A DNA stretch of 64,000 nt from Paenibacillus ferrarius. Its GTDB lineage: Bacteria > Bacillota > Bacilli > Paenibacillales > NBRC-103111. Positions 27,304-35,356 of this stretch are shown here, piece after piece. The notes under the pieces were generated by a model that was not told the DNA's origin, ran no database searches, and saw only the letters and a program-made list of their open reading frames with translations. How positions within the stretch are numbered: position 1 is the first letter of the stretch; each line of letters starts with the position of its first letter. Both the position numbers and the translations under genes were made by a program. Where the stretch lies: positions 310,001-374,000 of the forward strand of contig NZ_MBTG01000023.1 in assembly GCF_002027705.1 (NCBI RefSeq), read 5' to 3'.

Positions 27304-27632
27304 TGCAGTATACGGGACATCGCGATTTTTTGAGGACAGTTCATTATAACGAAGGTGCCAAGCACATGTAGAGAGAAAATGATCGCAGCGTTCATCCTCC
27401 GCTTTACCACTATTTGTGATACGGTTCACCGTAACGGAGCCATCGGCGAAAAATGCGAAAAGGAGCATGCCGCGGTGCGTATTGCCCAACCATTTAATAC
27501 CCAATCAAGAGGCCTGACATGCCTACAATAGTAATGCACAAAGGCCACCGAAGAAAATCGGCGGCCTGATTGCCAGTATTTTAACTATCGTTTGCCTAGA
27601 TCAGCCTCCGGTGCTCTTGGTCGATAACTTGG
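27304..27632. other. Intergenic stretch with attachment-type site and cassette-end repeat
   Basis: It holds the 18-base site at 27410, the adjoining ATCGGCGAAAAATGC at 27441-27455, and a hairpin AGGCCACCGAAGAAAATCGGCGGCCT at 27542-27567 (longer than a usual single stem, arms AGGCC/GGCCT with CCGA/TCGG). No gene is supported. Confidence 0.55.
27410..27427 (-). repeat. rlmH-type attachment site copy 3 (E-P-Y-H-K-stop)
   Basis: The minus strand reads GAACCGTATCACAAATAG, encoding E-P-Y-H-K-stop and preceded by GGT. The end repeat CATCGGCGAAAAATGC follows on the high-coordinate side. Confidence 0.75.
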
Positions 27633-28379
27633 TTAAACAGCCGTATATCCGCCATCCACCAACAAACTTGCTCCTGTAATGAATGAAGCATCGCCGCTTG
27701 CCAAAAATAGAACCGCTTTCGCTACTTCTTCAGTTGTACCCAATCTTCCTATTGGATGTTGTGACTGCAAATACCGTAGCATTTCTTCCGGTATTCCGCT
27801 GATTAGAGATGTCTCAATATAACCAGGACAAACCGTATTCACACGAATTCCTTTGGCAGCATACGCCGCAGCCGATGATCTTGTCAGCATATGAACGCCT
27901 CCTTTAGCTGAAGCATAAGCCGATACACGGGCTTTCCCAACAAAACTATGGACAGACCCGCAATTAACAATTGCCCCGCCATCGCCCTGGACCAGCATTT
28001 GCTTGATCGCATGTTTGTTGCAAAGGAACACACCGGATAAATTCACTTGAATTATTTTCTGCCAAACCTCATAGTCAACCTGGTCGGTTGGCCCATCGCT
28101 CGCCACCCCTGCATTAGCAAAAAGCACATCCAACCTGCCATAACGGCGAACTGTGGTTTCCACCATTTGCATGACCGATTCTTCATTTGTCACATCCGTT
28201 TGAATAAAGAAACTATCCATCCCCCTCCCATTAAGTGCTCGGGATATTCCCTTGCCCTTATCAGAATAATCGGCAATGACTACCTTGGCCCCTTCACCTG
28301 CAAACAATCGCGCTGTTGCCTCCCCAATCCCTCCTGCACCACCAGTTACAATAACAACTTTGTCCTGAAATCTCTTCAT
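27633..28379 (-). CDS. SDR family NAD(P)-dependent oxidoreductase (FabG-like)
   Basis: The 248-aa classical SDR has TGGAGGIGEATARLFA, the cofactor Asp in VVIADYSDKG that prefers NAD, NAGVA, the catalytic Ser in NCGSVHSF and YASAKGG. The C-terminal GASLLVDGGYTAV is standard for the family. The start is the ATG preceded by GAGAGGAG at 28379; a TTG two codons earlier is not needed. A palindrome shared with the promoter of the TetR gene at 28448 lies just upstream, so the SDR is probably repressed by that regulator. The substrate is unknown. Confidence 0.92.
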   Translation of the reverse strand: MKRFQDKVVIVTGGAGGIGEATARLFAGEGAKVVIADYSDKGKGISRALNGRGMDSFFIQTDVTNEESVMQMVETTVRRYGRLDVLFANAGVASDGPTDQVDYEVWQKIIQVNLSGVFLCNKHAIKQMLVQGDGGAIVNCGSVHSFVGKARVSAYASAKGGVHMLTRSSAAAYAAKGIRVNTVCPGYIETSLISGIPEEMLRYLQSQHPIGRLGTTEEVAKAVLFLASGDASFITGASLLVDGGYTAV

Positions 28380-28398
28380 ATTCAAGCTCCTCTCGAAT

Positions 28399-28412
28399 AA
28401 ATCTAACTAGTT
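28399..28412. promoter_or_regulatory. Operator copy upstream of the SDR gene
   Basis: AATCTAACTAGTTA with a palindromic core TAACTAGTTA. The same 14 bases occur in the promoter region of the TetR gene (29147-29134, minus strand), which points to one repressor acting at both. Confidence 0.65.
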
Positions 28413-28447
28413 ATTTATATTTAAGGGATATAAAAAGCCTTCCCCTT

Positions 28448-29104
28448 CTACAACAAGGACGGCTCCATCAATCCATAAACAACGATAAGAACTAACTGTT
28501 CTTTATATTGTTCCAGTGATATATTGGATAGCATATTATCAGGCATTTCGCTAAGCCGACGATAGGATTGTACAAATGGAATGACAAGATTCATCAATAC
28601 AATCGGCACCATAATCGGATTAATCTCCTTACGTATCAATCCGTTTGCTTTTGCAGATTCACCAAGTTGGCGAAACAGGATGATATCATCAGGCGAATAT
28701 GCAATGGATTTCCACACTCTCCACTCCTCCGCGGCTTCCCATAAATAGATTTTTAAATATCTCGGATGATCCAATAAAAACTGAAACGAGTTCCGTATGA
28801 CGGCTTCCAGCATCAAGCGGAATTTTAATGGATCCGAGGTCGTTGCCGAGTCTGCTAAAGAGCCCCCCAACAAGCTTTCAAAAACGGTATTGCCCAACTG
28901 ATCGGCCCGTTTAATCACACCTGTATAGAGCCCTAACTTGTCCTGAAAATATTGGTATATAAGGCTTTTATTATATCCTGACAAGCTCGCTATTGCATCA
29001 ACACGCGTAGCAGAATACCCATGCTCCGCAAACATCTCTTCTGCAGCGTCAAGAATCAATTCTTTTGTTCTCGCTGCATCGTACGTCTTTCTCTTCTTTT
29101 GCAT
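28448..29104 (-). CDS. TetR family regulator with large C-terminal domain
   Basis: The ATG at 29104 gives 218 aa; a TTG 18 bases upstream is an unlikely start. The HTH is clear (YSATRVDAIASLSGYNKSLIYQYFQDKLGLY), and the rest is helical, as in TetR proteins with a C_24/C_33-type domain. It lies 69 bases upstream of the SDR gene on the same strand. The shared operator at 28399 and 29134 suggests that it represses itself and the SDR. The inducer is unknown. Confidence 0.88.
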   Translation of the reverse strand: MQKKRKTYDAARTKELILDAAEEMFAEHGYSATRVDAIASLSGYNKSLIYQYFQDKLGLYTGVIKRADQLGNTVFESLLGGSLADSATTSDPLKFRLMLEAVIRNSFQFLLDHPRYLKIYLWEAAEEWRVWKSIAYSPDDIILFRQLGESAKANGLIRKEINPIMVPIVLMNLVIPFVQSYRRLSEMPDNMLSNISLEQYKEQLVLIVVYGLMEPSLL

Positions 29105-29133
29105 GCTTATGTACAACCCCAATTATTTTTAAC

Positions 29134-29147
29134 TAACTAGTTAGATT
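29134..29147. promoter_or_regulatory. Operator copy upstream of the TetR gene
   Basis: TAACTAACTAGTTAGATT region; the core CTAACTAGTTAG is a perfect 12-bp palindrome 30 bases before the regulator's ATG, and its minus-strand reading shares 14 bases with 28399-28412. Confidence 0.65.
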
Positions 29148-29265
29148 ATGTGTTATTACCATTCATTTGTCAAGTATTACAGCTCTTTCGAATTAAACTG
29201 AAGCGATACGTTGATTCGGACGAACAAATGGTTCAACAGATGTTCTTCTGCCGAAAAGAACCGCT

Positions 29266-29660
29266 TCAACTTGAATTGATCCCCGCCATTTTAAAGTTTT
29301 TTTCAGCCAATGCTTGCTTAAGAAATTGATACAGATTATAACTCGCCAATTGGAGCGGATAGGCCGACTCCTTGCACAAGACCCCGAAGGTCATATGGAC
29401 AAGACTTCCGCTGATTTTTCTTACGTGTGTCCCCTGCGTATCGGTATCGATTCCGATTTGGGAAACAAGGGCGATCCCAAAACCATTCTCAACATAATAC
29501 TTCAGCGCTGTTATGCTTCCGATCTCCATCGTTTCCAGCGCAACATTTCCCTTTTCTTGCATAACCATCTCCAGCCTCCTGCGATAAGGACACGTTGCTT
29601 AACCGGCACGTTATCATAATCGCCAAATCGCATCTCGTCAAGAGATAATGTGCGAATGAG
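29266..29660 (-). pseudogene. LysR family regulator remnant (C-terminal effector domain only)
   Basis: The 100-codon frame from 29568 encodes the last strand-helix units of a LysR substrate domain (ITALKYYVENGFGIALVSQIG, with the typical ending LYQFLKQAL). There is no N-terminal HTH. Upstream in another frame, the minus strand reads TLSLDEMRFGDYDNVPVKQR, which fits the preceding part of the same domain, so a frameshift separates the two parts and the 5' half of the gene is gone. It is not expected to be functional. Confidence 0.7.
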
Positions 29661-29801
29661 CGACATAGCGGGGATCCCCCCTTATGCTTTCTAAATAGGA
29701 ACGAATTTCAGAGTATGCAAGGCAATATCGCTTTTTCCAATTCATCCGGTGTCACGTAAAATATTCTTCAGATCGATGAGGAATAAGGAAAGGAGATCTG
29801 C

Positions 29802-30041
29802 ATGAACAGCGTGGACAAAATCAGATTCTTGCTCTTAAACGGCGAATCGCCCGAGGCAACTTGTTACGGGTATATGGAGCTGAATCGGGATGGCAATATG
29901 ATCGCGCTCTACAATAGTTGCGGCGAGGAAATCGACATGTTTGGCGGACATGAATTTGTTAGGATACGGGCTCTTGGCAAATTCGATGATGAAGACCGCG
30001 ATAATTTTTACTCCTTGTTAGAAAGTGATGGTGTAGGATAA
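29802..30041 (+). CDS. Small hypothetical protein, 79 aa
   Basis: It is preceded by AAAGGAG at a good distance. The 79-aa acidic product (MNSVDKIRFLLLNGESPEAT at the start, ending in DEDRDNFYSLLESDGVG) has no recognised domain. It stands alone, upstream of a run of phage-like fragments on the same strand. Confidence 0.65.
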   Translation: MNSVDKIRFLLLNGESPEATCYGYMELNRDGNMIALYNSCGEEIDMFGGHEFVRIRALGKFDDEDRDNFYSLLESDGVG

Positions 30042-30100
30042 CCTGCACGACAGGTGAAGATTCGGTGTCAAGGCCAGCTTAACGATACGGGGTGAGCATG

Positions 30101-30809
30101 ATGAGCAAGAAGCAAGAACGACTCAAGGATGGAACGAACAAATTCATGCCCGGCAAGGTAGCAGCACTAATGAAATGGAATAACAAGCCGTGGATGAGAT
30201 ATTGATGACGATACCACTGTGAAGAAATTGGTGGCGTGGTGTAATAATAACGGCTTCCCGATCAGCGTTCCTACCATGTACTCTTACATCAAGCAGCGCC
30301 GGGAAGCGATTGTAAACGGGCTCACGTTGGAACTTCTACACGCGAAGGAAGACCCGTTCAAGAAGGCATTGGAAGATTCATTGCGGGATAAGGCAAGAGA
30401 AAAGGGCAATACAAAGTATAAGGAGAACCGCGCCGGAGAACGTGCCAAGATAAAGGCCACGCTGGCGAAGGAACTGGCGGATCAAGAAAGCCCAAAACGC
30501 ATCCGACACGATATGGAATTACTGGACGCGTTGAGCAAGATGGAAGTGATCAGTCCAGTCACCGCAATCAAGGCGATTGAGATGAAGCACAAGCTTTCCA
30601 ATGGATCGGCTAGCGGTTATACGCACTATGGGCTGGAGGAAATCAAGCTCAGAGAAGCAGGGCACGAACAGGCCATGACCACAGCTATCCTTGAGTTCAT
30701 CCCGATAGAGCAGAATGATGCTGATCCAGCCATGGAGGATGTGACGCGGGCTTACTACGAATCGTTGGGGCTTGGCGAGGCATACCGGCAGATGGAGGCC
30801 ATGAATTGA
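30101..30809 (+). pseudogene. Phage/plasmid-type HTH protein, probably frameshifted
   Basis: A frame from the ATG at 30101 (MSKKQERLKDGTNKFMPGKV, 34 codons) stops at 30203. A second frame then runs from about 30200 (DDDTTVKKLVAWCNNNGFPI) to 30809 and has an HTH-like N-terminus, a Lys/Glu-rich helical middle and an acidic end. The open frame before the GTG at 30219 continues the sense of the first, so the two are probably one gene of about 235 codons broken by a small deletion. Alternatively the second part may be translated from the GTG as a 196-aa protein. No family is recognised. Confidence 0.5.
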
Positions 30810-30815
30810 TTGAGC

Positions 30816-30968
30816 ATGCCAATGGACCAATACAATTTCAAAAACGGTGGTGAAGATAAGATGGAACAGATTTATGTGAGTCAGACGGTAAAGCGAATAC
30901 AGAAGCGGCTGAGCCATAGTGATAACGGAGCGGCTTTCAAGCATCTTCCTGGTTCTCGAACTAATTGA
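30816..30968 (+). CDS. Small phage-like ORF, 50 aa, probably truncated
   Basis: The frame starts 7 bases after the previous one and reads MPMDQYNFKNGGEDKMEQIY, then SQTVKRIQKRLSHSDNG before stopping at 30966. The second Met is preceded by a weak site. It resembles the start of a longer gene cut short, in line with the decayed phage-like content of this cassette. Confidence 0.35.
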   Translation: MPMDQYNFKNGGEDKMEQIYVSQTVKRIQKRLSHSDNGAAFKHLPGSRTN

Positions 30969-31364
30969 CATGACTATTCCCCCTGTACCGACTTTACTGA
31001 TCGATGTGTATAAATATCCCAATGTCTTACATATATAATATTTTGACCTACTACCAAGATCTCTTTTTCTAGGGGCATTTCAGGCCGGAGCGCACGACGA
31101 GGAGATAGAATATTGGCTGACACGAGATTTTTTTCGCCGTCACTTATGATACGGTTCAGCTTAACGGGTCTATCGGCGAAAAATATGCCACGGTGCATAG
31201 TTGCTGGACTTCTTAGCTCATTAAATCAAACAAATTTCAATCCTAGGATCAGATCAAGCTTTCGTAAACATGCACGGAAGGCCGCCGAAGTAATCGGCGG
31301 CTTGGTTGTATGCCATTCAACTATCGTTCCCGTTACTAGCGCAAGTCGTAACGGTATTTTATCG
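30969..31364. other. Intergenic stretch with attachment-type site and cassette-end repeat
   Basis: It holds the site at 31140, flanking inverted repeats TTTTTCGCCG (31130-31139) and CGGCGAAAAA (31174-31183), a hairpin GGCCGCCGA/TCGGCGGC at 31279-31301, and CAACTATCGTTCCCGTTA at 31318-31335. The last two match the segment 27542-27597. Minus-strand frames here are open but have no start or homology that I trust. Confidence 0.55.
31140..31157 (-). repeat. rlmH-type attachment site copy 4 (E-P-Y-H-K-stop)
   Basis: The minus strand reads GAACCGTATCATAAGTGA, encoding E-P-Y-H-K-stop; this is also the copy closest to the staphylococcal SCC core TATCATAAGTGA. It sits between perfect 10-base inverted repeats TTTTTCGCCG and CGGCGAAAAA. 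Confidence 0.8.
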
Positions 31365-31913
31365 TTAAATCTCTCGTTCGACATTCATGACCGTTCTATA
31401 CATTTTTTCTGCTTCAATAGGACTTTCTTTTGCCGTAACATGGTGCGGAATAACCCGGCATACTTGAACCGGTCCGCCGAATACAGCCGACCTATACTTG
31501 TCCACATGCTGCTTCGACAAGGGGCGGTTATAATAGCCGGGTACGTATTTATTGATCATTTCCTGGAGTACATGGGTGGCTTCGTCCAAATCTGTGATTG
31601 GCTCCGCTTGACCAAATATCATTACGCTCATATAAGCCGTATCCGTTTTGGCAGGTACCGGATCCGTGATAATTCCGTATTCCTCACATACCGTAAAACA
31701 TACCTCTGGATTTTCACTCATGACATGATTACGTCTTCCATCTCCAGCCCCGTGAAAATAGAGCTTCCCTTCAGTCCACACATAATTAAGCGGCACAACA
31801 TAGGGTAGTTTCCCATCAACTAACCCAAGATACCCAATTCTCACTTGGTGAAGGAAACTATCAATTTTCTCTTGATCCCGGCATTCCCTGATCTTGTAAC
31901 GAATCGAATCCAT
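31365..31913 (-). CDS. Pyridoxamine 5'-phosphate oxidase-family flavin-binding protein (NimA-like)
   Basis: The ATG at 31913 follows AAAGGAGAG; a GTG 21 bases upstream overlaps that site. The 182-aa product has the split-barrel pattern of the family: IRECRDQEKIDSFLHQVRIGYLGL, PYVVPLNYVWTEGKLYFHGA and GRRNHVMSENPEVCFTV. NimA-like members reduce nitro compounds or bind FMN or heme; the true activity here is unknown. It is divergent from a MocR-type regulator, a very common pairing in which the regulator controls the flavin protein. Confidence 0.88.
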   Translation of the reverse strand: MDSIRYKIRECRDQEKIDSFLHQVRIGYLGLVDGKLPYVVPLNYVWTEGKLYFHGAGDGRRNHVMSENPEVCFTVCEEYGIITDPVPAKTDTAYMSVMIFGQAEPITDLDEATHVLQEMINKYVPGYYNRPLSKQHVDKYRSAVFGGPVQVCRVIPHHVTAKESPIEAEKMYRTVMNVEREI

Positions 31914-32134
31914 TTCAAAAATCTCTCCTTTCACTCATAAAATATTCATCCCAATCCAATTAGTCTTAACTCCGATACTCTTCTAGAGTGCAGCAACGAC
32001 CAGGTTGCAAATACCAGCGTTCTTACGGTAGTATATCAACGAATGGATTGTGTTAAAACATCCAAACATCACGATTATGAACAATCCATAATGAATACTT
32101 TATGATTAGAGCTTCGGATTTGGAGGTGTGTGCG

Positions 32135-33571
32135 ATGATGAAAGTAATTCGTGATGATAAGAGACCAATCTGGCAGCAATTGCTTGATCAAGCGATTCAT
32201 AATATTACTAGAGGAATCTGGGCGCCAGGAGAATTGCTGATTCCTTCCCGCGAACTTGCTCAAATAATAGGTGTCTCTCGCTCAACTATACAGATCGTCT
32301 ATGAGGAATTGCTAAGTCGAGGCTATACGGTTACATCTCGCAGAGGAGGAACTCGAGTTAGTAATTGGAAGCAAGTCACTGTCACTGAGTCAACGAAGGA
32401 AATAACAGCAGGTGGCCCCATTCCCCCCTCACTTCCCTTGTTGAACTCGGCTGTCGATCAATTACATGACTGGTTCAGAGGCAAAGAAGATCGAGAAGTG
32501 GATATTGATTTTAGTCCCCATGAACCCTATTTGGATGGACAATTTCAAAAGAACTGGCGACAATCGCTTCTCCACGCATCCGCTGCAATGGATTTATCAA
32601 ACTGGGCTTACGGTAATCCTTGTGGTTTCACACCATTACGTGAGCAAATTCAGCGTTATTTATCACTTGAACGAGGCATCCATATCCAAACCAATCAGAT
32701 TCTGTTGACCTCAGGAGCTCAGCATAGCATTGACTTAATCGCACAATCGCTTTTATCTGATGGGGACACTGTCTCTGTAGAAGATCCCGGTTTTCCAGCT
32801 GCCTGGATGGCGATGAAATATCGGCGTATGAATGTTGTGCCCGTTCCCGTTGATGAGTATGGTCTTGTGGTTGAGCGTATTCACCCACAATCCAAACTGA
32901 TCTTTGTGACCCCTTCGCACCAGTGCGCAGTCGGGGTCGTTATGTCGGAGCCGCGCAGGCAACAATTGCTACATAAGGCCGCTCAAGAACAATTTTGGAT
33001 CATTGAGGACGATTATGATAGTGAATTTCGATATCGTGGGGAGCCGCTTCCAACGCTGATTAGCCAGGCATCTAATAATACCTTGTACCTCATGAGTTTT
33101 TCTAAAATGATTGCTCCAGGCATTCGTATTTCGGCTATCGTTGGATCTGTAGAGGCAATTGCTCAACTAGCCAGGGTACAGGAGCTGACTTACCGTCATC
33201 TTCCGATTATGGATCAGCTAACACTAACCCACTTCATCAAGAATGGGCATTTTATGCGCCATATGAGAAGAGTCAGAAATGTCTACCGACGAAGACACGA
33301 AGCCATGACAAAGGCTATTATGGCTAGCGGTTTAGGGGAGCGTTTCACACTAAGTGGAGTAGAAACGGGATTGCATATGTTACTTGAAGCTGAAGAGTCA
33401 TATGACGAAGAAACCGTGACAAAGTTAGCCCTTCAAAAGGGAATACGTGTATACCCTCTTGGACCTTATTGTTTGGAAAGCAAACGAAAGGGATGGGTGT
33501 TGGGGTTTGCAAAAGTAGATGAAGTATCGATTGAGCAGGGGATTCATCGTCTTGCGGAGTTGGTCTTATAG
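32135..33571 (+). CDS. MocR/PdxR family regulator (GntR HTH fused to aminotransferase fold)
   Basis: The start at 32135 follows GGAGGTG; the upstream ATG at 32102 has none. The 478-aa protein has a GntR winged HTH (LIPSRELAQIIGVSRSTIQIVYEEL, residues about 33-65), then a fold-type I aminotransferase domain from about residue 100, with the PLP-binding Lys in SFSKMIAPGIR and the Asp/Tyr region IIEDDYDSEFRY. MocR proteins use PLP or a PLP adduct as effector and control vitamin B6 or amino-acid genes. Being divergent from the pyridoxamine oxidase-like gene fits a PLP-responsive switch. Confidence 0.92.
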   Translation: MMKVIRDDKRPIWQQLLDQAIHNITRGIWAPGELLIPSRELAQIIGVSRSTIQIVYEELLSRGYTVTSRRGGTRVSNWKQVTVTESTKEITAGGPIPPSLPLLNSAVDQLHDWFRGKEDREVDIDFSPHEPYLDGQFQKNWRQSLLHASAAMDLSNWAYGNPCGFTPLREQIQRYLSLERGIHIQTNQILLTSGAQHSIDLIAQSLLSDGDTVSVEDPGFPAAWMAMKYRRMNVVPVPVDEYGLVVERIHPQSKLIFVTPSHQCAVGVVMSEPRRQQLLHKAAQEQFWIIEDDYDSEFRYRGEPLPTLISQASNNTLYLMSFSKMIAPGIRISAIVGSVEAIAQLARVQELTYRHLPIMDQLTLTHFIKNGHFMRHMRRVRNVYRRRHEAMTKAIMASGLGERFTLSGVETGLHMLLEAEESYDEETVTKLALQKGIRVYPLGPYCLESKRKGWVLGFAKVDEVSIEQGIHRLAELVL

Positions 33572-33745
33572 AGTCATCTTCACAAGAAGCAGTTTCTTGG
33601 ATAAGTAAACATGTCCTTTGCCCGTTAACTGAGTGGGTGCCCTTCGTAGCTTGGGATAATATGCGAGCTTGGTAACACACTGGGGTTCATCGATTTCAGT
33701 GACTACTAGCTTGCCAATCTAGATAACGCACCACAGCCATCTTAC

Positions 33746-33994
33746 CTATACTTTTTTTACAAATTCGAATTTTAATTTCATCGCTCCAAAACCATCAATC
33801 TTGCAATCAATATCATGATCGCCATCGCTTAATACATTCCCATTAGAATCTTTGATAATCTTATTATCTTCACTCTTCTCAGTTTCCGATTCTTGCGACC
33901 ACTCATGACTACATTCCGGGCAAATAAATATTCCTCCGTCTTCGTACGTATACTCCGAGTTACATTGAGGACAATTTGGAAAATCCGCCATCAT
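33746..33994 (-). CDS. PhnA/YjdM-type zinc-ribbon protein with internal deletion
   Basis: The 82-aa product starts with the PhnA zinc ribbon ([21 protein letters not shown]) and ends with the typical [18 protein letters not shown]. Family members are about 111 aa; here roughly 30 residues are missing where the first DGD motif meets the second (usual DGDSVTII...VEGDHDID), exactly as if two GATGGCGAT-like repeats had recombined. The lost part is the core of the second domain, so the protein may be non-functional. The family's biochemical role is unknown despite the phn name. Confidence 0.8.
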   Translation of the reverse strand: MMADFPNCPQCNSEYTYEDGGIFICPECSHEWSQESETEKSEDNKIIKDSNGNVLSDGDHDIDCKIDGFGAMKLKFEFVKKV

Positions 33995-34028
33995 TCATTC
34001 TCTTCTTTTCCTATACTGTCAAAAATCG

Positions 34029-34667
34029 TTAAGTGTGCGAGTTATTCAGATGATGATATTCACGCAGTTCTTTTTGGAAACGATGAAAAGGACTAGATAA
34101 AACTTTAATATTTCTTTCGATTTTAATTCGTTTTTTAGGATCATTCTTGCAATGGTTCAATCGGTCAATGTTTTTATCTATCTTCTCCCGGAGCGTTAGG
34201 ATGAATCCTATCGCTATATGTTTTGTTGCTAACTCATGTAGATCGGTTGCTAAGGCTTCACTAAGATTTCGAATATTCTGCATGTGTAACGGCTTCTCCA
34301 CGAAAAAAAACTCCGGCGTGAAATCTTCACGATAATCTTGCCCTGGCACTTGTCTCCAAAAATCTTCCCAATCCTTCAGGCTTCCTGTTGCATAAAATAG
34401 ATATTTTAGAAATCCGCATAACCATGCAGTACAACTGGTATTGCGTTTTTTACATCCAATTCCATTGGTAAGATGGAGACAACCATTACAACAGGAGCCC
34501 CCATTCATGATACAGACCTTGCAAATCAAATCGGATCCAACCTCATTCAAAGCATCAACGCCAATCTTGATAACCGTCTGTCTGCTCATATTTTTTATTT
34601 TAGAGGTCGATTCGTAAATGGACTGCGAATTGGGCTGTGATTGCTCATTTGGATTAAAGCTTGGCAT
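34029..34667 (-). CDS. Cysteine-rich hypothetical protein, 212 aa
   Basis: The ATG at 34667 follows GGTGGAGGG. An N-terminal disordered Asn/Ser/Gln stretch is followed by a Cys cluster (CKVCIMNGGSCCNGCLHL, then CKKRNTSCTAWLCGF) that could bind a metal or an iron-sulfur cluster, and a helical C-terminal half with many Lys and His. The family is not recognised. Its promoter carries a perfect ATTCAAA-AG-TTTGAAT palindrome, like the sites in front of the divergent arsR and of sulP, so it probably belongs to the same ArsR regulon. Confidence 0.75.
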   Translation of the reverse strand: MPSFNPNEQSQPNSQSIYESTSKIKNMSRQTVIKIGVDALNEVGSDLICKVCIMNGGSCCNGCLHLTNGIGCKKRNTSCTAWLCGFLKYLFYATGSLKDWEDFWRQVPGQDYREDFTPEFFFVEKPLHMQNIRNLSEALATDLHELATKHIAIGFILTLREKIDKNIDRLNHCKNDPKKRIKIERNIKVLSSPFHRFQKELREYHHLNNSHT

Positions 34668-34696
34668 TCGCCCTCCACCCTTCAATAAAAAATCAA

Positions 34697-34714
34697 ATAT
34701 TCAAAAGTTTGAAT
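34697..34714. promoter_or_regulatory. Likely ArsR operator upstream of the Cys-rich gene
   Basis: ATTCAAAAGTTTGAAT (34699-34714) is a perfect 7-bp inverted repeat around AG, 32 bases from the start codon. The ATATTCAAA form recurs at 34815 and 35316. Confidence 0.65.
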
Positions 34715-34814
34715 GTAAGGAGTATTATAATGCAGATACATTCAAATAACAATTGATGCACCGGCTTATTCCTTTATCCACGAAGTATGATTTGAAATGT
34801 GCTATTATATTCAT

Positions 34815-34830
34815 ATATTCAAAAGTTCAG
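34815..34830. promoter_or_regulatory. Likely ArsR operator upstream of its own gene
   Basis: ATATTCAAAAGTTCAG repeats the left half of the 34699 palindrome with a weaker right half, 20 bases before the arsR start codon, where a bound repressor would block its own transcription. Confidence 0.5.
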
Positions 34831-34849
34831 GTGTTAAGGAGCATGTGCT

Positions 34850-35185
34850 ATGAATCAGCATCAAAATATTCATCAGTTTAAAGCCGACTTTTTTAAAGCA
34901 TTAGCTCATCCCATGAGAATTCGAATACTTGAGGTTCTAAGCGAAGGCGATAGAAACGTTAACGAATTACAAAGCATCTTAGGTTCGGAAGGTTCAGCCG
35001 TTTCTCAGCAGCTGTCAGTACTGCGAAATAAGAATGTAGTGAGCGGCATAAAAGATGGGACATCGGTGATTTATTCACTACGAGATCCGCTGATTAAGGA
35101 ATTGTTGGCTGTCGCAAAGCAGATTTTTGACAATCATCTCGTCGACGCTATTTCACTGCTTGAGGTCATTCGAAATGAGCAATAA
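34850..35185 (+). CDS. ArsR/SmtB family repressor
   Basis: The 111-aa winged-helix protein has the ArsR pattern FFKALAHPMRIRILEVLSEG, recognition helix SEGSAVSQQLSVLRNKNVV and wing DGTSVIYSL. It contains no cysteine, so the classical arsenic or thiol sensing sites are absent, and only one His is placed as in an alpha-5 metal site. The signal is therefore unclear. It is followed by sulP, 171 bases downstream; ArsR-SulP pairs are common in Firmicutes. AAGGAG precedes the ATG. Confidence 0.9.
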   Translation: MNQHQNIHQFKADFFKALAHPMRIRILEVLSEGDRNVNELQSILGSEGSAVSQQLSVLRNKNVVSGIKDGTSVIYSLRDPLIKELLAVAKQIFDNHLVDAISLLEVIRNEQ

Positions 35186-35315
35186 ACAATAAACAAGGGC
35201 ATCCATGAGCAATTTCAAGGAGCACCTTGTTTATTTTCTTTTACCATGCATTTTCGGGGAAAACACTCGAATTTTAACGTTTGACTTTGTCAGCACTCGG
35301 GGGTACATTTTTTAT

Positions 35316-35335
35316 ATATTCAAATAATCAAATAT
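35316..35335. promoter_or_regulatory. Likely ArsR operator upstream of sulP
   Basis: ATATTCAAATAATCAAATAT, an imperfect inverted repeat 22 bases before the sulP start codon. It shares ATATTCAAA with the sites at 34697 and 34815. Confidence 0.55.
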
Positions 35336-35356
35336 ATGAGAATAGAAGGTGCGTAG

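Noticed and set aside
30519-31022. 167-codon minus-strand ORF over the phage-like fragments
   Set aside because: Antisense to frames with better coding character; no ribosome binding site; it ends in a Cys/His-rich shadow translation.
31113-31808. 231-codon plus-strand ORF over the NimA-like gene
   Set aside because: Antisense to a well-defined family protein and begins inside the cassette-end repeat.
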